From Hydractinia symbiolongicarpus (lineage: Eukaryota > Cnidaria > Hydrozoa > Anthoathecata > Hydractiniidae): DNA of 64,000 bases. Position numbers and translations under genes: made by a program. The DNA lies in the NCBI RefSeq assembly GCF_029227915.1, contig NC_079881.1, positions 620,001 through 684,000 on the forward strand, given 5' to 3'. Each line of letters starts with the position of its first letter. Position 1 is the first letter of the stretch. The notes beneath the pieces were generated by a model that worked only from the letters and a program-made list of their open reading frames with translations, searched no databases and was not told the DNA's origin. Below, in pieces: positions 1-10,970 of the stretch.

Positions 1-145
1 AATTAAAAAAAAACGTTTTGGAAATGAGTTTACTCACAGGGTACTTTCTTTGTATACTTTTGACTATACGGGCCGAGTCCGGGGTTTACGGGAAATGGCG
101 GGTTTTCGTTTGCCGGCGATTAAACTTCTTTTATTCAGCGTCTCA

Positions 146-167
146 TCAAAAATGAAAACATTTTTGA
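146..167. other. Dyad in the monomer (9-bp stem, 4-nt loop), representative copy
   Basis: TCAAAAATG, loop AAAA, CATTTTTGA: a perfect inverted repeat. It recurs 203 bp later at 349-370 and in most A-type monomers. B-type copies have catttctga, one stem mismatch; C-type copies have catttttaa, a mismatch at the last pair. In the - blocks it reads tcaaaaatgttttcatttttga. It could form a cruciform. Dyad symmetries are reported in several centromeric satellites; a role here is inference. Confidence 0.8.
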
Positions 168-243
168 AAACTACAAGTCTCATGCGTTTTAGTGGTGAAA
201 ACATAATTTAAAAAATCGTTCGGGAAATGAGTTTACTCCCTGG

Positions 244-446
244 GTACTTTCTTTGTATACTTTTGACTATACGGGCCGAGTCCGGGGTTTACGGGAAATG
301 GCGGGTTTTAGTTTGCCGGCGATTAAACTTCTTTTATGCAGCGTCTCATCAAAAATGAAAACATTTTTGAAAACTACAAGTCTCATGCGTTTTAGTGGTT
401 AAATAATAATTTAAAAAATCGTTCAGGAAATGAGTTTACTCCCAGG
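244..446 (+). repeat. Representative A-type satellite monomer (203 bp)
   Basis: One unit counted from the GTAC of the anchor to the next GTAC at 447. In order it contains the T-rich segment with the GTATAC palindrome, the GC-rich core (gggccgagtccggggttt), the GCCGGC palindrome followed by gattaaac, the segment gcgtctcatc, an A/T dyad (349-370), the segment ctacaagtctcatgcg, an A-rich linker (aataataatttaaaaaatcg), and a return through gaaatgagtttact. A neighbouring copy has 79 G or C bases out of 203. This copy carries two private changes (tttagtttgcc and tatgcagcg) that are also seen at 854-1056. The phase chosen is arbitrary. Confidence 0.9.
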
Positions 447-2680
447 GTACTTTCTTTGTATACTTTTGACTATACGGGCCGAGTCCGGGATTTACGGGAA
501 ATCGCGGGTTTTCGTTTGCCGGCGATTAAACTTCTTTTATTGAGCGTCTCATCAAAAATGAAAACATTTCTGAAAACTGCAAGTCTCATGCGTTTTAGTG
601 GTGAAAAGATAATTAAAAAAAAACGTTTTGGAAATGAGTTTACTCACAGGGTACTTTCTTTGTATACTTTTGACTATACGGGCCGAGTCCGGGGTTTACG
701 GGAAATGGCGGGTTTTCGTTTGCCGGCGATTAAACTTCTTTTATTCAGCGTCTCATCAAAAATGAAAACATTTTTGAAAACTACAAGTCTCATGCGTTTT
801 AGTGGTGAAAACATAATTTAAAAAATCGTTCGGGAAATGAGTTTACTCCCTGGGTACTTTCTTTGTATACTTTTGACTATACGGGCCGAGTCCGGGGTTT
901 ACGGGAAATGGCGGGTTTTAGTTTGCCGGCGATTAAACTTCTTTTATGCAGCGTCTCATCAAAAATGAAAACATTTTTGAAAACTACAAGTCTCATGCGT
1001 TTTAGTGGTTAAATAATAATTTAAAAAATCGTTTAGGAAATGAGTTTACTCCCAGGGTACTTTCTTTGTATACTTTTGACTATACGGGCCGAGTCCGGGA
1101 TTTACGGGAAATCGCGGGTTTTCGTTTGCCGGCGAATAAACTTCTTTTATTCAGCGTCTCATCAAAAATGAAAACATTTTTAAAAACTACAAGTCTCATG
1201 TGCTTTAGTGGTGAAAAAATAATTTAAAAAATCGTTCGGGAAATGAGTTTACTCCCTGGGTACTTTCTTTGTATACTTTTGACTATACGGGCCGAGTCCG
1301 GGGTTTACGGGAAATGGCGGGTTTTCCTTTGCCGGCGATTAAACTTCTTTTATTCAGCGTCTCATCAAAAATGAAAACATTTTTGAAAACTACAAGTCTC
1401 ATGCGTTTTAGTGGTGAAAACATAATTTAAAAAATCGTTCGGGAAATGAGTTTACTCCCTGGGTACTTTCTTTGTATACTTTTGACTATACGGGCCGAGT
1501 CCGGGGTTTACGGGAAATGGCGGGTTTTCGTTTGCCGGCGATTAAACTTCTTTTATGCAGCGTCTCATCAAAAATGAAAACATTTTTGAAAACTACAAGT
1601 CTCATGCGTTTTAGTGGTTAAATAATAATTTGAAAAATCCTTCGGGAAATGAGTTTACTCCCAGGGTACTTTCTTTGTATACTTTTGACTATACGGGCCG
1701 AGTCCGGGATTTACGGGAAATCGCGGGTTTTCGTTTGCCGGCGATTAAACTTCTTTTATTCAGCGTCTCATTAAAAATGAAAACATTTTTAAAAACTACA
1801 AGTCTCATGTGCTTTAGTGGTGAAAAAATAATTTAAAAAATCGTTCGGGAAATGAGTTTACTCCCTGGGTACTTTCTTTGTATACTTTTGACTATACGGG
1901 CCGAGTCCGGGGTTTACGGGAAATGGCGGGTTTTCGTTTGCCGGCGATTAAACTTCTTTTATTCAGCGTCTCATCAAAAATGAAAACATTTTTGAAAACT
2001 ACAAGTCTCATGCGTTTTAGTGGTGAAAACATAATTTAAAAAATCGTTCGGGAAATGAGTTTACTCCCTGGGTACTTTCTTTGTATACTTTTGACTATAC
2101 GGGCGGAGTCCGGGGTTTACGGGAAATGGCGGGTTTTCGTTTGCCGGCGATTAAACTTCTTTTATGCAGCGTCTCATCAAAAATGAAAACATTTTTGAAA
2201 ACTACAAGTCTCATGCGTTTTAGTGGTTAAATAATAATTTAAAAAATCGTTCGGGAAATGAGTTTACTCCCTGGGTACTTTCTTTGTATACTTTTGACTA
2301 TACGGGCCGAGTCGGGGATTTACGGGAAGTCGCGGTTTTTCGTTTGCCGGCGATTAAACTTCTTTTATTCAGCGTCTCATCAAAAATGAAAACATTTTTG
2401 TAAACTACAAGTCTTATGCGTTTTAGTGGTGAAAAAATAATTTAAAAAATCGTTTTGGAAATGAGTTTACTCCCTGGGTACTTTCTTTGTATACTTTTGA
2501 CTATACGGGCCGAGTCCGGGGTTTACGGGAAATGGCGAGTTTTCGTTTGCCGGCGATTAAACTTCTTTTATTCAGCGTCTCATTAAAAATGAAAACATTT
2601 TTGAAAACTGCAAGTCTCATGCGTTTTAGTGGTGAAAAGATAACTTAAAAAATCGTTTTGGAAATGAGTTTAGTCACAGG

Positions 2681-2883
2681 GTACTTTCTTTGTATACATT
2701 CGACTATACGGGCCAAGCCCGGGATGTACGGGAAATCGCGAGTTTTCGTTTGCCGGCGATTAAATCACTTTCATTAAGCGTCTCATCAAAAATGAAAACA
2801 TTTCTGAAAACTACAAGTCTCATGCGTTTTAGTGGTTAAATAATAATTTAAAAAATCGTTCGGGAAATGAGTTTACTCCCAGG
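2681..2883 (+). repeat. Representative B-type satellite monomer
   Basis: The B subtype differs from A and C at linked sites: cattcgactatacgggccaagccc in place of cttttgactatacgggccgagtcc, accactttcattaagcg in place of cttcttttattcagcg, and catttctgaaaac in place of catttttgaaaac. It is often preceded by tttactcacaggg. B copies recur every second, third or fourth monomer in most of the window, which makes them the marker of higher-order periodicity. The ttcgactatacggg motif discussed as CENP-B-box-like is found only in this subtype and in hybrids that carry its left part. Confidence 0.85.
2699..2712 (+). other. CENP-B-box-like motif, one base short (representative B monomer)
   Basis: The sequence is TTCG-act-A-ta-CGGG. 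The mammalian CENP-B box core is TTCGnnnnAnnCGGG, so all nine essential bases are present in order, but the first spacer is three bases where four are required. A- and C-type monomers have ttttgactatacggg and lack the TTCG half. In the - blocks the motif reads cccgtatagtcgaa. Whether any protein binds it is unknown, and the one-base shift would probably abolish binding by human CENP-B. Confidence 0.4.
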
Positions 2884-5800
2884 GTACTTTTTTTGTATAC
2901 TTTTGACTATACGGGCCGAGTCCGGGATTTACGGGAAATCGCGGGTTTTCGTTTGCCGGCGATTAAACTTCTTTTATTCAGCGTCTCATCAAAAATGAAA
3001 ATATTTTTAAAAACTACAAGTCTCATGTGCTTTAGTGGTGAAAAAATAATTTAAAAAATCATTCGGGAAATGGGTTTACTCCCTGGGTACTTTCTTTGTA
3101 TACTTTTGACTATACGGGCCGAGTCCGGGGTTTACGGGAAATGGCGGGTTTTCGTTTGCCGGCGATTAAACTTCTTTTATTCAGCGTCTCTTCAAAAATG
3201 AAAACATTTTTGTAAACTACAAGTCTCATGCGTTTTAGTGGTGAAAAAATAATTTAAAAAATCGTTTTGGAAATGAGTTTACTCCCTGGGTACTTTCTTT
3301 GTATACTTTTGACTATACGGGCCGAGTCCGGGGTTTACGGGAAATGGCGAGTTTTCGTTTGCCGGCGATTAAACTTCTTTTATTCAGCGTCTCATTAAAA
3401 ATGAAAACATTTTTGAAAACTGCAAGTCTCATGCGTTTTAGTGGTGAAAAGATAACTTAAAAAATCGTTTTGGAAATGAGTTTACTCACAGGGTACTTTC
3501 TTTGTATACATTCGACTATACGGGCCAAGCCCGCGATGTACGGGAAATCGCGAGTTTTCGTTTGCCGGCGATTAAATCACTTTCATTATGCGTCTCATCA
3601 AAAATGAAAACATTTCTGAAAACTACAAGTCTCATGCGTTTTAGTGGTTAAATAATAATTTAAAAAATCGTTCGGGAAATGAGTTTACTCCCAGGGTACT
3701 TTTTTTGTATACTTTTGACTATACGGGCCGAGTCCGGGATTTACGGGAAATCGCGGGTTTTAGTTTGCCGGCGATTAAACTTCTTTTATTCAGCGTCTCA
3801 TCAAAAATGAAAATATTTTTAAAAACTACAAGTCTCATGTGCTTTAGTGGTGAAAAAATAATTTAAAAAATCATTCGGGAAATGAGTTTACTGCCTGGGT
3901 ACTTTCTTTGTATACTTTTGACTATACGGGCCGAGTCCGGGGTTTACGGGAAATGGCGGGTTTTCGTTTGCCGGCGATTAATCTTCTTTTATTCAGCGTC
4001 TCATCAAAAATGAAAACATTTTTGAAAACTACAAGTCTAATGGGTTTTAGTGGTGAAAAGATAATTTAAAAAATCGTTTTGGAAATGAGTTTACTCACAG
4101 GGTACTTTCTTTGTATACATTCGACTATAAAGGCCAAGCCCGGGATTTACGGGAAATCGCGGCTTTTATTTTGCCGGCGATTAAACCACTTTCATTAGGC
4201 GTCTCATCAAAAATGAAAACATTTCTGAAAACTACAAGTCTCATGCGTTTTAGTGGTGAAAAAATAATTTAAAAAATCGTTTGGGAAATGAGTTTACTCC
4301 CTGGGTACCTTCTTTGTATACTTTTGACTATACGGGCCGAATCCGGGAATTACGGGAAATCGCAGGTTTTCGTTTGCCGGCGATTAACCTTCTTTTATTC
4401 AGCGTCTCATCAAAAATGAAAACATTCACGAAAACTACAAATCTCATGGGCTTTAGTAGTGAAATTATAATTTAAAAAATCGTTCGGGAAATGAGTTTAC
4501 TCCCTGGGTACTTTCTTTGTATACTTTTGCCTATACGGGCCGAGTCCGGGGTTTACGGGAAATGGCGGGTTTTCGGTTGCCGCCGATTAAACTCCTTTTA
4601 TTCAGCGTCTCATCAAAAATGAAAACATTTTTGAAAACTACAAGTCTCATGCGTTTTAGTGGTGAAAAGATAATTTAAAAAATCGTTTTGGAAATGAGTT
4701 TACTCACAGGGTACTTTCTTTGTATACATTCGACTATACGGGCCAAGCTCGGGATTTACGGGAAATCGCGGAATTTCGTTTGCCGGCGATTAAACCACTT
4801 TCACTAAGCGTCTCACCAAAAATGAAAACATTTCTGAAAACTACAAGTCTCATGCGTTTTAGTGGTGAAATAATAATTTAAAAAATCGTTCGGGAAATGA
4901 GTTTACTCCCAGGGTACTTTCTTTGTATACTTTTGACTATACGGGCCGAGTCCGGGATTTACGGGAAATCGCGGGTTTTTGTTTGCCGGCGATTAAACTT
5001 CTTTTATTCAGAGTCTCATCAAAAATGAAAACATTTTTGAAAACTACAAGTCTCATGCGTTTTAGTGGTGAAATAATAATTTAAAAAATCGTTTGGGAAA
5101 TGAGTTTACTCCCTGGGTACCTTCTTTGTATACTTTTGACTATACGGGCCGAATCCGGGAATTACGGGAAATCGCAGGTTTTCGTTTGCCGGCGATTAAC
5201 CTTCTTTTATTCAGCGTCTCATCAAAAATGAAAACATTTACGAAAACTACAAGTCTCATGGGCTTTAGTGGTGAAATTATGATTTAAAAAATCGTTCGGG
5301 AAATGAGTTTACTCCCTGGGTACTTTCTTTGTATACTTTTGCCTATACGGGCCGAGTCCGGGGTTTACGGGAAATGGCGGGTTTTCGTTTGCCGGCGATT
5401 AAACTCCTTTTATTCAGCGTCTCATCAAAAATGAAAACATTTTTGAAAACTACAAGTCTCATGCGTTTTAGTGGTGAAAAGATAATTTAAAAAATCGTTT
5501 TGGAAATGAGTTTACTTCATAGGGTACTTTCTTTGTATACATTCGACTATACGGGCCAAGCTCGGGATTTACGGGAAATCGCGGAATTTCGTTTGCCGGC
5601 GATTAAACCACTTTCACTAAGCGTCTCACCAAAAATGAAAACATTTCTGAAAACTACAAGTCTCAAGCGTTTTAGTGGTGAAATAATAATTTAAAAAATC
5701 GTTCGGGAAATGAGTTTACTCCCAGGGTACTTTCTTTGTAAACTTTTGACTATACGGGCCGAGTCCGGGATTTACGGGAAATCGCGGGTTTTCGTTTGCC

Positions 5801-6869
5801 GGCGATTAAACTTCTTTTATTCAGAGTCTCATCAAAAATGAAAACATTTTTGAAAACTACAAGTCTCATGCGTTTTAGTGGTGAAATAATAATTTAAAAA
5901 ATCGTTCGGGAAATGAGTTTACTCCCAGGGTACTTTCTTTGTATACTTTTGACTATACGGGCCGAGTCCGGGATTTACGGGAAGTCGCGGGTTTTCGTTT
6001 GCCGGCGATTAAACTTCTTTTATTCAGCGTCTCATCAAAAATGAAAACATTTTTAAAAACTACAAGTCTCATGGGCTTTAGTGGTGAAATAATAATTTAA
6101 AAAATCGTTCGGGAAATGAGTTTACTCCCTGGGTACTTTCTTTGTATACTTTTGACTATACGGGCCGAGTCCGGGGTTTACGGGAAATGGCGGGTTTTCG
6201 TTTGCCGGCGATTAAACTCCTTTTATTCAGCGTCTGATCAAAAATGAAAACATTTTTAAAAACTACAAGTCTCATGCGTTTTAGTGGTGAAAAGATAATT
6301 TAAAAAATCGTTTTGGAAATGAGTTTACCCACAGGGTACTTTCTTTGTGTACATTCGACTATAAGGGCCAAGCCCGGGATTTACGGGAAATCGCGGAATT
6401 TCGTTTGCCGGCGATTAAACCACTTTCACTAAGCGTCTCATCAAAAATGAAAACATTTTTAAAAACTACAAGTCTCATGCGTTTTAGTGGTGAAAAGATA
6501 ATTTAAAAAATCGTTTTGGAAATAAGTTTACCCACAGGGTACTTTCTTTGTGTACATTCGACTATACGGGCCAAGCCCGGGATTTACGGGAAATCGCGGA
6601 ATTTCGTTTGCCGGCGATTAAACCACTTTCACTAAGCGTCTCATCAAAAATGAAAACATTTTTAAAAACTACAAGTCTCATGGGCTTTAGTGGTGAAATA
6701 ATAATTTAAAAAATCGTTCGGGAAATGAGTTTACTCCCTGGGTACTTTCTTTGTATACTTTTGCCTATACGGGCCGAGTCCGGGGTTTACGGGAAATGGC
6801 GGGTTTTCGGTTGCCGCCGATTAAACTTCTTTTATTCAGCGTCTCATCAAAAATGAAAACATTTCTAAA

Positions 6870-8790
6870 AACTACAAGTCTCATGCGTTTTAGTGGTTAA
6901 ATAATAATTTAAAAAATCGTTCGGGAAATGAGTTTACTCCCTGGGTACTTTCTTTGTATACTTTTGACTATACGGGCCGAGTCGGGGATTTACGGGAAGT
7001 CGCGGTTTTTCGTTTGCCGGCGATTAAACTTCTTTTATTCAGCGTCTCATCAAAAATGAAAACATTTTTGTAAACTACAAGTCTTATGCGTTTTAGTGGT
7101 GAAAAAATAATTTAAAAAATCGTTTTGGAAATGAGTTTACTCCCTGGGTACTTTCTTTGTATACTTTTGACTATACGGGCCGAGTCCGGGGTTTACGGGA
7201 AATGGCGAGTTTTCGTTTGCCGGCGATTAAACTTCTTTTATTCAGCGTCTCATTAAAAATGAAAACATTTTTGAAAACTGTAAGTCTCATGCGTTTTAGT
7301 GGTGAAAAGATAACTTAAAAAATCGTTTTGGAAATGAGTTTAGTCACAGGGTACTTTCTTTGTATACATTCGACTATACGGGCCAAGCCCGGGATGTACG
7401 GGAAATCGCGAGTTTTCGTTTGCCGGCGATTAAATCACTTTCATTAAGCGTCTCATCAAAAATGAAAACATTTCTGAAAACTACAAGTCTCATGCGTTTT
7501 AGTGGTTAAATAATAATTTAAAAAATCGTTCGGGAAATGAGTTTACTCCCAGGGTACTTTTTTTGTATACTTTTGACTATACGGGCCGAGTCCGGGATTT
7601 ACGGGAAATCGCGGGTTTTCGTTTGCCGGCGATTAAACTTCTTTTATTCAGCGTCTCATCAAAAATGAAAATATTTTTAAAAACTACAAGTCTCATGTGC
7701 TTTAGTGGTGAAAAAATAATTTAAAAAATCATTCGGGAAATGGGTTTACTCCCTGGGTACTTTCTTTGTATACTTTTGACTATACGGGCCGAGTCCGGGG
7801 TTTACGGGAAATGGCGGGTTTTCGTTTGCCGGCGATTAAACTTCTTTTATTCAGCGTCTCTTCAAAAATGAAAACATTTTTGTAAACTACAAGTCTCATG
7901 CGTTTTAGTGGTGAAAAAATAATTTAAAAAATCGTTTTGGAAATGAGTTTACTCCCTGGGTACTTTCTTTGTATACTTTTGACTATACGGGCCGAGTCCG
8001 GGGTTTACGGGAAATGGCGAGTTTTCGTTTGCCGGCGATTAAACTTCTTTTATTCAGCGTCTCATTAAAAATGAAAACATTTTTGAAAACTGCAAGTCTC
8101 ATGCGTTTTAGTGGTGAAAAGATAACTTAAAAAATCGTTTTGGAAATGAGTTTACTCACAGGGTACTTTCTTTGTATACATTCGACTATACGGGCCAAGC
8201 CCGCGATGTACGGGAAATCGCGAGTTTTCGTTTGCCGGCGATTAAATCACTTTCATTATGCGTCTCATCAAAAATGAAAACATTTCTGAAAACTACAAGT
8301 CTCATGCGTTTTAGTGGTTAAATAATAATTTAAAAAATCGTTCGGGAAATGAGTTTACTCCCAGGGTACTTTTTTTGTATACTTTTGACTATACGGGCCG
8401 AGTCCGGGATTTACGGGAAATCGCGGGTTTTAGTTTGCCGGCGATTAAACTTCTTTTATTCAGCGTCTCATCAAAAATGAAAATATTTTTAAAAACTACA
8501 AGTCTCATGTGCTTTAGTGGTGAAAAAATAATTTAAAAAATCATTCGGGAAATGAGTTTACTCCCTGGGTACTTTCTTTGTATACTTTTGACTATACGGG
8601 CCGAGTCCGGGGTTTACGGGAAATGGCGGGTTTTCGTTTGCCGGCGATTAATCTTCTTTTATTCAGCGTCTCATTAAAAATGAAAACATTTTTGAAAACT
8701 ACAAGTCTAATGGGTTTTAGTGGTGAAAAGATAATTTAAAAAATCGTTTTGGAGATGAGTTTACTCACAGGGTACTTTCTTTGTATACAT
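6870..8790 (+). repeat. Segmental duplication copy 2 (offset 4670 bp)
   Basis: Direct copy of about 2200-4120, with the same order of A, B and hybrid monomers and the same private variants. Beyond 8790 the two copies follow different subtype orders. The offset equals 23 monomers plus one base. Confidence 0.88.
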
Positions 8791-8974
8791 TCGACTATAC
8801 GGGCCAAGCCCGGGATTTACGGGAAATCGCGGGTTTTCGTTTGCCGGCGATTAAACCACTTTCAATAGGCGTCTCATCAAAAATGAAAACATTTCTGAAA
8901 ACTACAAGTCTCATGCGTTTTAGTGGTGAAAAAATAATTTAAAAAATCGTTCGGGAAATGAGTTTACTCCCTGG

Positions 8975-9177
8975 GTACTTTCTTTGTATACTTTTGACTA
9001 TACGGGCCGAGTCGGAGATTTACGGGAAGTCGCGGGTTTTCGTTTGCCGGCGATTAAACTTCTTTTATTCAGCGTCTCATCAAAAATGAAAACATTTTTA
9101 AAAACTACAAGTCTCATGGGCTTTAGTGGTTAAATAATAATTTAAAAAATCGTTCGGGAAATGAGTTTACTCCCTGG
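8975..9177 (+). repeat. Representative C-type satellite monomer
   Basis: The C subtype is marked by gagtcggagatttacggg, gggaagtcgcgggttttcg, catttttaaaaactac and catgggctttagtgg followed by ttaaataataattt or tgaaataataattt. It is found in all blocks (reverse complement, for example, at 15255-15458 and 26030-26220). It usually stands after a B monomer and before another B or an A. Some copies are A/C or B/C hybrids, as expected from unequal exchange between monomers. Confidence 0.8.
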
Positions 9178-10970
9178 GTACTTTCTTTGTATACATTCGA
9201 CTATACGGGCCAAGCCCGGGATGTACGGGAAATCGCGGGTTTCGTTTGCCGGCGATTAAACCACTTTCATCAAGCGTCTCATCAAAAATGAAAACATTTC
9301 TGAAAACCACAAGTCTCATGCGTTTTAGTGATGAAAAAATAATTTAAAAAATCGTTCGGGAAATGAGTTTACTCCCTGGGTACTTTCTTTGTATACTTTT
9401 GACTATGCGGGCAGAGTCCGGGATTTACGGGAAGTCTCGGGTTTTCGTTTGCCGGCGATTAAACTTCTTTTATTCAGCGTCTCATCAAAAATGAAAACAT
9501 TTTTGAAAACTACAAGTCTCATGCGTTTTAGTGGTGAAAAAATAATTTAAAAAATCGTTCGGGAAATGAGTTTACTCCCTGGGTACTTTCTTTGTATACT
9601 TTTGACTATACGGGCCGAGTCGGAGATTTACGGGAAGTCGCGGGTTTTCGTTTGCCGGCGATTAAACTTCTTTTATTCAGCGTCTCATCAAAAATGAAAA
9701 CATTTTTAAAAACTACAAGTCTCATGGGCTTTAGTGGTGAAATAATAATTTAAAAAATTGTTCGGGAAATGAGTTTACTCCCTGGGTACTTTCTTTGTAT
9801 ACATTCGACTATACAGGCCAAGCCCGGGATGTACGGGAAATCGCGGGTTTCGTTTGCCGGCGATTAAACCACTTTTATTAAGCGTCTCATCAAAAATGAA
9901 AACATTTCTGAAAACTACAAGTCTCATGCGTTTTAGTGATGAAAAAATAATTTAAAAAATCGTTCGGGAAATGAGTTTACTCCCTGGGTACTTTCTTTGT
10001 ATACTTTTGGCTATACGGGCCGAGTCCGGGATTTACGGGAAGTCGCGGGTTTTCGTTTGCGGGCGATTAAACTTCTTTTATTTAGCGTCTCATCAAAAAT
10101 AAAAACATTTTTGAAAACTACAAGTCTCATGCGTTTTATTGGTAAAATAATAATTTTAAAAATCGTTCGGGAAATGAGTTTACACCCAGGGTACTTTCTT
10201 TGTATACTCTTGACTATACGGGCTGAGTCCGGGATTTACTGGAAATCGCAGGTTTTCGTTTGCCGGCGATTAAACTTCTTCTATTCAGCGTCTCATCAAA
10301 AATGAAAACATTTTTGTAAACTACAAGTCTTATGCGTTTTAGTGGTGATAAAATAATTTAAAAAATCGTTCGGGAAATGAGTTTTGTCCCTGGGTACTTT
10401 CTTTGTTTACTTTTGACTATACGGGCCGAGTCCGGGGTTTACGGGAAATGGCGGGTTTTTGTTTGCCGGCGATTAAACTTCTTTTATTCAGCGTCTCATC
10501 AAAAATGAAAACATTTTTGAAAACTACAAGTCCCATGCGTTTTAGTGGTGAAAAGATAATTTAAAAAATCGTTTTGGAAATGAGTTTACTCACAGGGTAA
10601 TTTCTTTGTATACATTCGACTATACGGGCCAAGCCCGGTATTTACGGGAAATCGCGGGTTTTCGTTTGCCGGCGATTAAACCACTTTCATTAGGCGTCTC
10701 ATCAAAAATGAAAACATTTCTGAAAACTACAAGTCTCATGCGTTTTAGTGGTGAAAAAATAATTTAAAAAATCGTTCGGGAAATGAGTTTACTCCCTGGG
10801 TACCTTCTTTGTATACTTTTGACTATACGAGCCGAATCCGGGATTTACGGGAAATCGCGGGTTTTCGTTTGCCGGCGATTAAACTTCTTTTATTCAGCGT
10901 CTCATCAAAAATGAAAACATTTTTGAAAACTACAAGTCTCATGGGCTTTAGTGGTGAAATAATAATTTAA

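Larger units (their letters stand above)
1..2230 (+). repeat. Trimer higher-order repeat, period 609-610 bp
   Basis: Successive groups of three monomers repeat. The run aattaaaaaaaaacg at 1 recurs at 611 (period 610), and the segment around 1231 recurs at 1841 (period about 609). The monomers carrying tatgcagcg recur at about 335, 945, 1555 and 2165. The extra base in the 610-bp version lies in the A-run. Because of it, two monomers stay in one reading frame at 456-821, producing a spurious 121-codon open frame. The same trimers appear reverse-complemented at about 17900-20136. Confidence 0.88.
2200..4120 (+). repeat. Segmental duplication copy 1 (offset 4670 bp)
   Basis: About 1.9 kb that recurs directly at about 6870-8790. 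Diagnostic shared variants are gtcggggatttacggg at 2312 and 6982, cgcggtttttcg, ttttgtaaactac, tttagtcacagg at 2669 and 7339, cccgcgatgtacgg at 3531 and 8201, cattatgcgtc at 3584 and 8254, and aaaatatttttaaaa at 3808 and 8478. One difference is ctgcctggg at 3891 against ctccctggg at 8561. Divergence begins at about 4120, where the left copy has actataaaggcc and the right copy actatacgggcc. The left copy also lies inside the inverted duplication, so this sequence occurs three times in the window. Confidence 0.88.
1..4340 (+). repeat. Left arm of a long inverted duplication (mirror at 15797-20136)
   Basis: Position x corresponds to position 20137-x on the opposite strand. Shared rare variants prove the pairing: tgaaaaatccttcggg at 1631 with its complement at 18491; gggcggagtcc at 2101 with 18030; gttttcctttgcc at 1321 with 18801; ggcgaataaac at 1132 with 18999; tttagtcacagg at 2669 with 17458; tctcttcaaaaatg at 3187 with 16938; tctaatggg at 4036 with 16093; cgcggcttttatt at 4159 with 15966. 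Identity is near complete. Two substitutions were noticed, near 541 and 3893. Pairing is lost at about 4341, inside a monomer. The arm probably continues left of the window. Confidence 0.9.

Noticed and set aside
456-821. Open frame of 121 codons (and similar frames of 60-189 codons at 1630, 12027, 19316, 19926, 52220, 59478, 60700 and elsewhere)
   Set aside because: All translate the same satellite monomer. They end whenever the 203-bp period (not a multiple of three) shifts the frame, and they lengthen only where a base was gained in an A-run. Both strands are open in places. There is no codon bias, conserved domain or independent context.
2699-2712. Canonical CENP-B box
   Set aside because: The spacing between TTCG and CGGG is six bases where the box needs seven, so it is reported only as a look-alike.
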